Source: Bdellovibrio sp. qaytius (GTDB lineage: Bacteria > Bdellovibrionota > Bdellovibrionia > Bdellovibrionales > Bdellovibrionaceae). Taken from it: a stretch of 64,000 nucleotides of DNA. The DNA lies in the NCBI GenBank assembly GCA_004011035.1, contig CP025734.1, forward strand, positions 1,758,001 to 1,822,000, read 5' to 3'. The translations under genes and the position numbers were made by a program. Position 1 is the stretch's first letter. Each line of letters begins with the position of its first letter. Below are positions 1 through 7,531 of the stretch, piece by piece. The notes below the pieces were generated by a model. The model was not told the origin of the DNA and ran no database searches. It worked only from the letters and a program-made list of their open reading frames with translations.

Positions 1-612
1 CGCCCGTTCGGCGAATTGTATTATACAACACCAGGGTCTTGGTATTACCGCACTTCATGTATGAAATGCCATGGGCCTGATGCTAATGGTGATTCATCGT
101 TAGCGCGCGGTATTTTAATGTGGTCTGGTGGCAGTATTCGCGTAGCAAATTTTATGGATGGAATGTTTGGTAATAAAAATGCCAACATCGATAAATTCTT
201 AGATGGTAACAAAAACTACGCAGCTAATTACATGGTCTGGATGGCGATGGAAGGAACTCGAGTTCAATTTCCGCCAGAGCTTTCGAGTTTCTTAGGTAAG
301 CATGGCGGCCAAATGTTAAATCAAATGCGCGATAAGTGTATCAATCAGGTATCCCCGGCTAAACCATCGTCTGCGCAGTTTATGGATCATGAGATTTTTG
401 AAAAAGTTTGTTTTGTAAATAATCTTTATAAAGATCATCCCGATTTAAAATTTGATGCAGCTACGGGTAAGCCGTTAAATCCTGAAGCTTTTGAAGCCTG
501 GGCCGATCGCGCAGCTTATAATATTGGTTTTTCAATTTTTGATTTCTTAAAAGAAAAAAGCAGTGGCGCTGTACGCCCGGGGAACGAACAATGCGAAGTT
601 ATCTACAAGTAA
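1..612 (+). CDS. Mono-heme c-type cytochrome-like protein, 5' partial
   Basis: The reading frame is open from the first base of the window, so the true start lies upstream and the N-terminal export signal is not visible. One CxxCH heme-c motif (CMKCH, near residue 20 of the visible part) is followed by GPDANGD, the usual context of a small class I cytochrome c. A later lone Cys (DKCINQ) is not part of a heme motif. The gene overlaps the next heme lipoprotein by 22 bases, so the two are probably co-translated in a cytochrome operon. It likely works in periplasmic electron transfer; its redox partner cannot be named. Confidence 0.75.
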   Translation, partial: RPFGELYYTTPGSWYYRTSCMKCHGPDANGDSSLARGILMWSGGSIRVANFMDGMFGNKNANIDKFLDGNKNYAANYMVWMAMEGTRVQFPPELSSFLGKHGGQMLNQMRDKCINQVSPAKPSSAQFMDHEIFEKVCFVNNLYKDHPDLKFDAATGKPLNPEAFEAWADRAAYNIGFSIFDFLKEKSSGAVRPGNEQCEVIYK

Positions 613-1256
613 CCGGCATAGCCGGGCAAACAATAAGTCTTATTTTTTGTGTGATGGGTTTAGTTGCGTGTAATTACTCGAATAGAAATTCTGAGATGCC
701 TGCTGCGTTGACTGAAGAGCGCATTAATCAGTTAGCCTTAGAAAGTAATTACGAAAGCGTAAGTGCCAAAGTCATTACAGGCCAATGTCTGCAATGCCAT
801 TCGGCAGCCGGTGGCAACAAAGGTGATTTGAATTTAGAAACCTATCAAAACGTAAGAGCGAATTTAAATCAGATTATGTACCGTGTACTAGAAGCTAAAG
901 ATATGCCTCGTGGCGGTTTATCGGGCGATGACTACGCGCTGTTAGAAATGTGGCTTTCGTCTGGTGCGCCAGAGAAAAATACACTGACGGGGCCGGTGTC
1001 TGTTTTAAAAGGGCCGTTTAATTGGTTAGCGATTAAAGATCAGATATTAAAACGCAATTGTTTAGATTGTCATTCAAGTGTTACTCCTGAAGCCGGACTC
1101 GACTTATCAGATTACGATCAGTTTAAAAATAACTACGCTAAAATTTTTGATCGCACTTTTGTTAAACAAGATATGCCTCCTGAACCTTACGATGGTTTAA
1201 ATGCTAGCGAGAAACAAGCTCTGCTTAAATGGATCTCACAAGGGTTTCCGAAATAA
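591..1256 (+). CDS. Di-heme c-type cytochrome lipoprotein
   Basis: This 221-residue protein has an N-terminal hydrophobic segment ending in a lipobox (LVAC at about 24-27), so it is probably a lipoprotein. Two CxxCH motifs are visible, CLQCH near residue 66 and CLDCH near residue 156. They sit in two repeated domains, each followed about 45 residues later by a methionine in a DMP motif (KDMPRGG, QDMPPEP) that could be the distal heme ligand. This layout matches planctomycete-type or PSCyt1-like cytochrome domains. It overlaps the upstream heme gene and its stop overlaps the next start (TAATG), so it lies in the same operon. The role is inferred as electron transfer at the periplasmic face. 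Confidence 0.8.
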   Translation: MRSYLQVTGIAGQTISLIFCVMGLVACNYSNRNSEMPAALTEERINQLALESNYESVSAKVITGQCLQCHSAAGGNKGDLNLETYQNVRANLNQIMYRVLEAKDMPRGGLSGDDYALLEMWLSSGAPEKNTLTGPVSVLKGPFNWLAIKDQILKRNCLDCHSSVTPEAGLDLSDYDQFKNNYAKIFDRTFVKQDMPPEPYDGLNASEKQALLKWISQGFPK

Positions 1257-2284
1257 TGTTAAAGTATTTAATTCTTTTATTAGTTCCTAGTTTTACGTTC
1301 GCGTATCCAGAACTCGTATCGAAGAATTGTTTAAGTTGTCATAGCGAAGCCAGCGGTTTTGGAATTTTAACCGCTGAAGGCAAAGCGAGTGTTCAAAACT
1401 GGTCCGATAAAAAATCAGAGAGTTATTATGAAGTTAAAACTCCTGAGTGGCTCATGTTAGGTTTAAAAGCTGATTTGAATCAGACGTTTACAAAATCTCC
1501 TTATGAAAAAACCGGAAGTTTTAAAGCCACCCGTTTTGAAGGTCAAATTGGTCTAGTGCATAATGTGTCTAAGTATTTAAACGTACAAGCTCAAGGATCT
1601 TTAAACCGCGTTGAACCAAAAACAAAAAGTGATTCAATTACTGATTTTATCTATTCACCCTACCACTTTGTAGAACTTAATTACCATGATCCAACAGATT
1701 CTGTTATTTCGCTAAAGCATGGATATTACAGAAATGAATGGCAAAATGATCTGTCATTATTTTCTGATAGTTTTAAGCAAAGTGAATTAATTTATCTAAT
1801 GAATCGTCATCAGGTGAGTCTAGGTCACAGAACTCGAAGTAAAACATATAATGCCTCGGTTGAAGATGACACTAGTTTTATTACTTATAAATATTTTACT
1901 GAAAACCAAATCGATTTAATTCTCGGTCACGAGCGCAAAACCGATGATCAACTTTCGAGTTTAGGTTTGGTTTATGTTAAAAATGAAAACTTAACGTTTA
2001 AGACATTGTTAGCTCAAACGATAAACTCTGGGGTTAAAGGCCTCAAAGCGCGGTTCATGCCATTTTACCAGACAAGCCCTTTTTTAAAATTTTATGCAGT
2101 AACTGAATACGGCAATACAAATATTGAAACGGCCAAACCTCGAACGATAATCTATGGACTTGGAGCAGATTATTTGTGGCTTTCGCAGGGACTGCTCAGC
2201 GTAATCTATACGAAAACAGATGATTCAGTGGTAATTAATAATCCAGTTGAAAAATTAGAGCTAAATTTTCACTTATACATGTAA
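1256..2284 (+). CDS. Outer-membrane beta-barrel with N-terminal heme-c motif
   Basis: I chose the ATG at 1256, which overlaps the upstream stop as TAATG, because it begins a clean signal peptide (MLKYLILLLVPSFTFA). The mature protein starts with a short domain carrying one CxxCH (CLSCHSEASGFG), about residues 20-40. About 280 residues of alternating polar/hydrophobic beta-strand character follow, ending near an aromatic-rich terminus (LNFHLYM), as in outer-membrane barrels. A heme-binding plug fused to a barrel is unusual. The neighbours are two heme proteins upstream and a porin downstream, which fits an electron-transfer conduit across the outer membrane. The barrel call rests on pattern only; the heme motif is directly visible. 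Confidence 0.65.
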   Translation: MLKYLILLLVPSFTFAYPELVSKNCLSCHSEASGFGILTAEGKASVQNWSDKKSESYYEVKTPEWLMLGLKADLNQTFTKSPYEKTGSFKATRFEGQIGLVHNVSKYLNVQAQGSLNRVEPKTKSDSITDFIYSPYHFVELNYHDPTDSVISLKHGYYRNEWQNDLSLFSDSFKQSELIYLMNRHQVSLGHRTRSKTYNASVEDDTSFITYKYFTENQIDLILGHERKTDDQLSSLGLVYVKNENLTFKTLLAQTINSGVKGLKARFMPFYQTSPFLKFYAVTEYGNTNIETAKPRTIIYGLGADYLWLSQGLLSVIYTKTDDSVVINNPVEKLELNFHLYM

Positions 2285-2296
2285 AGGGGTTCTTTT

Positions 2297-3511
2297 ATGC
2301 AACGTCAGTCAGTTCTTATCCCAGCGATCAAACTTACTTTAATAACAACTTTATTTGTAGCCATTTGCATTTCATCGCAAGCGCAAACTTTACCCCCAGT
2401 TTCAGAAACTACGACTGTATCGCAAACCGCCGTTGTGAGTGCATCAACTACGGCTGCAGAGTTTGTTCCAACCAGTAAGTTCAGCGGAGATTTTAGATAC
2501 CGTCATCAGGCTTTAAAAGATAACCAAAAAGAAGAACGTCGCATTCACCGTCTCATGTTACGTATTGGTCAGACTTTTCAGATTCAATCAGATTTAAAAT
2601 TTACTTACCGTTTAATGACAGGTACCGCAGCAAATAGCGGAAACACGACAATCGGCGATAAATCTTCGAACACTCAGGGTTCGCCTCGTTATAGCATCGG
2701 GCTAGATCAAGCTTTCGTGGCTTACACGGCTGATACGGGTCTGGATTTGTTTATTGGTAAAATGCCGCAATTCTTTTACTCGGCCGGTAAGAATCAAATT
2801 ATTTTAGATCGTGACATCACACCTGAAGGATTAGCATTACAGTATAAGTATGTATTTATTGATAAGAAATTAGATGCGACATTTAACTTAGCAAGCCTTT
2901 GGGTTAGAGAAAGATACGATGATAGTTTTGGTGAAGATCAAACAGATTCATTTTTAAATGTAGGCCAAGTATTAGTGAATTATAAACTTCCGTATGATTT
3001 ATCATTAGTTGCTGGGTATGGAATGTACAGTTTCACAAACATTAAAGACAGCAAACCCAATGAAATTTTTGTTCAATCAACAGCAGATTTCAAAGGCAAT
3101 ACGTCTGATTTACTTTCGAACTATCTATATAACTACGAGATGACTCAAACTTTGTTAGAAGTAAAATGGACGAAGAAACCTTATGAAGTGACTGTATTTG
3201 CTGAGTTAATTAAAAATACGGCTGCAGATACAAACAACAGAGCACAAGCTACAGGCGTAAGTCTTGGTTATGATAAGTTTAGCATAAGCTATATCGATCA
3301 AGTTATTGAAAACGATTCAGTTTTAGCAGTTTACACAAATTCAGATTTCGCCGGCGGCCAAACTGACAGCCGCGGAAACATCTTACAACTAGGTTACAAG
3401 ATGAATAAAAACGCTGCGCTAAATTACTCAGTTTATAAAGCTGAAAGAGCTGTAAGTACGCTTCCGGTTGATATTCAGTTATCGCAGTTAGATTTAACGA
3501 TTAGTTTTTAA
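2297..3511 (+). CDS. Putative outer-membrane porin
   Basis: This 404-residue protein has a signal peptide (hydrophobic stretch about 10-28, cleavage near SSQAQ) and a linker rich in Ser/Thr/Val. A long antiparallel-beta region begins at the typical porin strand FSGDFRYRHQ. The last residues (QLDLTISF) end in Phe, the standard BAM-recognised terminus. It resembles the putative porin families common in Bdellovibrionota and Proteobacteria. It is 12 bases downstream of the heme-barrel gene, with a purine-rich RBS (aaaggggttc), so it is probably the last gene of the cytochrome operon. Substrate unknown. Confidence 0.75.
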   Translation: MQRQSVLIPAIKLTLITTLFVAICISSQAQTLPPVSETTTVSQTAVVSASTTAAEFVPTSKFSGDFRYRHQALKDNQKEERRIHRLMLRIGQTFQIQSDLKFTYRLMTGTAANSGNTTIGDKSSNTQGSPRYSIGLDQAFVAYTADTGLDLFIGKMPQFFYSAGKNQIILDRDITPEGLALQYKYVFIDKKLDATFNLASLWVRERYDDSFGEDQTDSFLNVGQVLVNYKLPYDLSLVAGYGMYSFTNIKDSKPNEIFVQSTADFKGNTSDLLSNYLYNYEMTQTLLEVKWTKKPYEVTVFAELIKNTAADTNNRAQATGVSLGYDKFSISYIDQVIENDSVLAVYTNSDFAGGQTDSRGNILQLGYKMNKNAALNYSVYKAERAVSTLPVDIQLSQLDLTISF

Positions 3512-3513
3512 AG

Positions 3514-4467
3514 TTATTCGTTTTTTAAAAGTTGATGAGTGGCGATCAGACCAAGCTCATGCGAAGTCTCGGCACTCTTACCGTATTTCGGAAAAATCAA
3601 TAATCCATTAGCAGGGGATTTTAATTCTGTGCCGTTAGCTGTGTAACCAAGGATCTCCCCGTCACTCACCGGCTGAAGATTTTCTAGACCAGGCAGCAGT
3701 TCAACGTCTTGAGTTTGTTTGGTTAACTGCTTAGTAATTTTATAATAAACAGTTTGCGGCTTTGGTTGAAGCGTCGTCAATTTTTCAAAGTTAATATAAA
3801 ACAATTTCTCGCACATTAAGCGCGCCAAGCTTTGATCAAATCCGTTTTGGCTGATCTCTATCACTAATACCGGAATCTTTTCATTACGGGCAAATTCTGA
3901 AAGCGTATGGCCATCACGAGAGAACCCACGCGCATCAAAACAAATGATAGGCCAGTCTGGGTTTAATGCATGTGCCATTGAAATTAAGCGACCATCTTCA
4001 GGCGCTACAAAAAATGGAGATGTCGTAGGTGCTGATGTTTGATGAAGGTCGATGATAAGTTTCGGTTTTAGTTTACGAATAACGATCTCGATTTCACGAG
4101 CTCTTGCGTATTCGTAGGTTTTTGTGATCTCTACATTGATAATACCGGTTGGTTTTTGAGACACATGAAAACTGCGGTTTAAATCTTTATCGATAAAGCG
4201 CACGTTTTTCTCATAGGCTTTGATGTTGTTTAACATTACTGCGAATGTGAATGGTGCACTGATATTTGATTTAATTACTTTTTCTAGAAATAGATTTATC
4301 GATTGTAGGCCTATGACTTCATTACCGTGTGTGATCGCCGTGAATAAGATGTCTGGTGTTGGCGATGTTGTAAAGCCGTAGGTGTCGACTTGTGCGTAGC
4401 CCTGCAGTATTTTGAACTGGTTGTGCAGGGTTTGGAATTTAGTTAGCTCGTCTTGGATTGAGGACAT
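3514..4467 (-). CDS. AstE/AspA-type zinc deacylase (M14-like)
   Basis: The 317-residue protein shows the succinylglutamate desuccinylase / aspartoacylase signature. It has HGNE (H47, E50) and a later IIDLHQTSAP (H142) as the three zinc ligands, plus DLNRSF with the substrate-binding Arg near residue 98. The C-terminal part contains a SPANG segment like the beta-barrel cap of this family. There is no signal peptide, so it should be cytoplasmic. Family members hydrolyse N-acyl amino acids or similar amides. It is the last gene of the signalling operon, only 6 bases after the response-regulator gene. No arginine-succinyltransferase pathway genes are nearby, so the substrate is open; a turnover role for an acyl signal is speculative. 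Confidence 0.75.
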   Translation of the reverse strand: MSSIQDELTKFQTLHNQFKILQGYAQVDTYGFTTSPTPDILFTAITHGNEVIGLQSINLFLEKVIKSNISAPFTFAVMLNNIKAYEKNVRFIDKDLNRSFHVSQKPTGIINVEITKTYEYARAREIEIVIRKLKPKLIIDLHQTSAPTTSPFFVAPEDGRLISMAHALNPDWPIICFDARGFSRDGHTLSEFARNEKIPVLVIEISQNGFDQSLARLMCEKLFYINFEKLTTLQPKPQTVYYKITKQLTKQTQDVELLPGLENLQPVSDGEILGYTANGTELKSPANGLLIFPKYGKSAETSHELGLIATHQLLKNE

Positions 4468-4473
4468 AAAGTA

Positions 4474-5676
4474 TTATACAGCTTCTTTATTTACCAGGTC
4501 ATGAACATTTGCGTTTTTTTGAATTAGTTCTGCAATATGCTCATCCGTAACTTGGTCACTCGCCTTTAAATAAATCTTAGTTAAACTCTTTTGGCCTTTA
4601 AGCTGAAAATTACCCAAGTCTTTAACTTGTGGAAGTTTACCGGCTAGCGCATTAGAAAAAGACTCAGAAATAGCCACATTAGATCCAGGCAACTGATGCG
4701 TGAAGCTTTCTAAGCGATGAACTAAATCAACGTCTGACGATGTCGAGTCAAATGATTTTTGCTTGATAGTTCCGCGAAGCGTTTGTATTTCAATTTCATG
4801 TAAATTAATTGAAACATCTTGTGCCAAATGAAGACCAATACCACATTCAATTTTCAAACCATGTTTCAAATTAAGTGCGCGCAAGAAACTTCTAAATTCT
4901 GTTGCAGTAGCTAGAGCCGACTCAACAGGATTTAACGTTGAATCTAACATCCCGAAATGGGCATATGCCGAATCTCCAGCGTGTGACTCGCGCCATCCGC
5001 CTTGCCTTAAAACCGACTCTGAAAAACCTTTAAGAACTATAGAGCGAATTGATGTATCACCGATAAAAATATCATGAGTATCCGATGAGTTAATAATATC
5101 AAAACAAATTAAAGCTAAATCTCGCTTCAATGGAAATTTTAAAGAATTATTTTGCATTGCTGACAATACGAACGGAGGAGCCCAAGCTTCTAATTCTTTT
5201 CTTGCCTGTTCTTCAACGGTTTTAGCAACCCTTAAATCCTCAGTAATTTTTTGCAACTCTGCATTTTGCTTTTGAAGAAGACCATTTTTTTCGTATAATT
5301 CTTTTTCTAAATTATACGTATCCATTACTGATTTCAATCTGTGAATTAAATCTTCAACATCCCAAGGTTTGCGGATATAATCATGAACCCCCGCTTTACG
5401 AATCGAATCTACAACTAGGTCCTCCTCAGAGTATCCAGTCACAATTACGCGTTTAGCAGATGGATGTGTTCTTTTGACTATTTCTAAAAAATTTACTCCT
5501 ACCATTCCAGGCATTTTTTGATCTGAAACAACGATACAAGGGTTTAAATTTGTTAATGCATCTAGCGCTTGAAGCGGACTTTCAAATACTTGAATTTCCC
5601 ACTCTTCTGGCATTGCAGCTTCGAAGACCGTTAAATTTATAGGCTCATCGTCGACGTAGATAACCAATGGTTTCAT
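4474..5676 (-). CDS. Response regulator with class III nucleotide-cyclase output domain
   Basis: Residues 1-115 form a CheY-like receiver with the acidic pair D9/D10, phospho-acceptor D52 (in VVSDQKMPG) and K103 (IRKPWD). A coiled coil spans about 120-165. Residues about 185-370 match a class III adenylate/guanylate cyclase fold. Two candidate metal aspartates lie 42 residues apart (D193 in CFDIINSS, D235 in AGDSAYAHFG), and there is a degenerate VDLVHRLESF block where family members have VNxAxRLE. The C-terminal LKGQKSLTKIYL is typical of this fold. Its ATG overlaps the end of the histidine-kinase gene, so they form a cognate pair. Output is predicted to be phosphorylation-controlled cAMP or cGMP synthesis; catalysis is not certain because several blocks diverge. 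Confidence 0.8.
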   Translation of the reverse strand: MKPLVIYVDDEPINLTVFEAAMPEEWEIQVFESPLQALDALTNLNPCIVVSDQKMPGMVGVNFLEIVKRTHPSAKRVIVTGYSEEDLVVDSIRKAGVHDYIRKPWDVEDLIHRLKSVMDTYNLEKELYEKNGLLQKQNAELQKITEDLRVAKTVEEQARKELEAWAPPFVLSAMQNNSLKFPLKRDLALICFDIINSSDTHDIFIGDTSIRSIVLKGFSESVLRQGGWRESHAGDSAYAHFGMLDSTLNPVESALATATEFRSFLRALNLKHGLKIECGIGLHLAQDVSINLHEIEIQTLRGTIKQKSFDSTSSDVDLVHRLESFTHQLPGSNVAISESFSNALAGKLPQVKDLGNFQLKGQKSLTKIYLKASDQVTDEHIAELIQKNANVHDLVNKEAV

Positions 5677-7529
5677 GCCGCCTCCCTTATCTGGTTCATA
5701 TCAATTAATGCTGGTAGAGTAATTAAAAATTCAGTTCCAACATTTTTAGTAGAGATAACTTTAATTTTACCTTTGTGCTTTTCGATTTCTTTAGAAACGA
5801 TATGCAGACCAAGTCCAGTACCTTTGCCAACATCTTTTGTCGTAAAAAATGGATCGAAAATTCGGCCTACGATTTCTGCATCTATGCCAATACCATTGTC
5901 TTTAATCGAAATAACGATATTATCGTTTTCTTTGTAACCTTTGATATGAATTTGTTTTTCGCTCTTATTCAATGCATCTAAACTATTGGTAATTAAATTC
6001 ATAAAAACCTGATTTAAACCCACTAAATTACCATGAGTTACGCAATCTGCGCTGATTTCACATTTAAAATCAATACCACGAAGTTTGCTCTTTAGAATTG
6101 TCTGAATAGAATTCACAGACTCACTTACTACGACTTCTTTAAACTCAGCCTGATTCAATCCGGTAAAAGTTCTTAAACTTTTCACGATATCAACAGTTAG
6201 AGACGTGCCTTCCTTCATCGCGGCAAATAGCTTTTCGATCATTCTTCTGTCTGCCGTCTCAGGAATTAGTGCGTATACTTTTTTCTCAAGTGGTATAATA
6301 GCACCGCTTATGTAGTTAATGGAGTTATTAATCTCATGTGCGATACCAGCACTTACAGTACCCAGAGAGGCTAACTTAGCTGATTGCACTAGTTCTGCTT
6401 GTGTAGATTTTAAAGAACTTAGCGTTTCTTCTAAGTGCTTAGTTTTTTCGACAACCTTTTTTTCTAAATTAACCAATAAACCATCACGTTCATTGTATGT
6501 TGACTCAATGTTCTGATTGACCGCAGCGGCTAAAAAGAAAACTCCGGCAACTGAGCCTAGAGGCATAATCATGTATGAATAAATTAACCCCGTGATGTGC
6601 AATAAATCATTCGAAGCAGCTAGCACAAAGATTGAAATAGAAAAAATTCCTAATTTGATATTTCTGTTAAATCCAACTTTAAATCCTTCATTAACTGAAT
6701 GAATCAAAAATGAAGATAAGCCAACGAACGCAAAAGGAATTGGTATGGTTGTACCTAATTGAACAATATCAGGACTGCCTCCAAATATAATTAATGATTC
6801 GCCAACTAAAAATGCGCCAATAAACGAGCGAAATTCAATTTTACCAAGATAACCATACTGTCTAAAGAAATAAATATAACAAAGAGATCCAATCCAAACA
6901 AAAACGTCAGCAAACTTATGCGCAACTATCATCTTAACATTAAAGTCAAAAATATTAGCCGTAGTTAGCATTGAGTATAGTGCAAATGAAACCGACCCTA
7001 TAAAAAGACTTAACACGTATTTATTTTCAACTCGTTTATAAAAAATGAAAATTGAGAAAATAGCCAGAATCAACAAACACCCTGCTGATAAAATATTTAG
7101 AATTACATCAAAAAAGTAATATTTAGCGGAAGTGTTTTCAACTTTTGGAAAATTATTAATTCTTGAAAAATACTTAGAGTAGGTTACAACGTGCCAATCG
7201 ATTTTAGCATCTTTTTTAATATACTTACAATCAACAACAGCTCTGGCGTAAAATGCTGAGGTTTTAGCAAAAGTGTTATCACCAGTTTGCAAAAACAACT
7301 CATTATTAATATAGATAGTATGAATACCATGCACGACCTGCGGAAACACCAAAGTCTTTCCTTCATCACACTGACTAGCAATACTAGTACTGGATGCTGA
7401 AAATTCCCAAGCATCACCTATCTGGTTCCAGGATTTTTCAACGTTCCACCCATTGGTATTCCCGGGGATTGTTTGAATCCCCAGAAAAGTAGAAAACGTT
7501 AATAAAATAGAAACCAAAAAATCATGCAT
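5673..7529 (-). CDS. 7TM (DISM-like) sensor histidine kinase
   Basis: The 618-residue protein has a signal-peptide-like start (1-20), a periplasmic beta-rich sensor (about 25-130) and about seven hydrophobic segments between 138 and 340. This is the 7TMR-DISM arrangement. A coiled coil follows (345-385), then a dimerisation/phospho-acceptor helix with H398 in AHEINN, and an ATPase domain with an N-box (NLITNSLDALN), G1 (DNGIGID) and G2 (GKGTGLGLHI). All kinase boxes look intact. It lies 2 bases after the oxoamine synthase gene and overlaps the response-regulator gene by 4, so it is part of one transcript and probably phosphorylates that regulator. The ligand is unknown; the product of the upstream synthase is an attractive guess. 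Confidence 0.88.
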   Translation of the reverse strand: MHDFLVSILLTFSTFLGIQTIPGNTNGWNVEKSWNQIGDAWEFSASSTSIASQCDEGKTLVFPQVVHGIHTIYINNELFLQTGDNTFAKTSAFYARAVVDCKYIKKDAKIDWHVVTYSKYFSRINNFPKVENTSAKYYFFDVILNILSAGCLLILAIFSIFIFYKRVENKYVLSLFIGSVSFALYSMLTTANIFDFNVKMIVAHKFADVFVWIGSLCYIYFFRQYGYLGKIEFRSFIGAFLVGESLIIFGGSPDIVQLGTTIPIPFAFVGLSSFLIHSVNEGFKVGFNRNIKLGIFSISIFVLAASNDLLHITGLIYSYMIMPLGSVAGVFFLAAAVNQNIESTYNERDGLLVNLEKKVVEKTKHLEETLSSLKSTQAELVQSAKLASLGTVSAGIAHEINNSINYISGAIIPLEKKVYALIPETADRRMIEKLFAAMKEGTSLTVDIVKSLRTFTGLNQAEFKEVVVSESVNSIQTILKSKLRGIDFKCEISADCVTHGNLVGLNQVFMNLITNSLDALNKSEKQIHIKGYKENDNIVISIKDNGIGIDAEIVGRIFDPFFTTKDVGKGTGLGLHIVSKEIEKHKGKIKVISTKNVGTEFLITLPALIDMNQIREAA

Positions 7530-7531
7530 GC

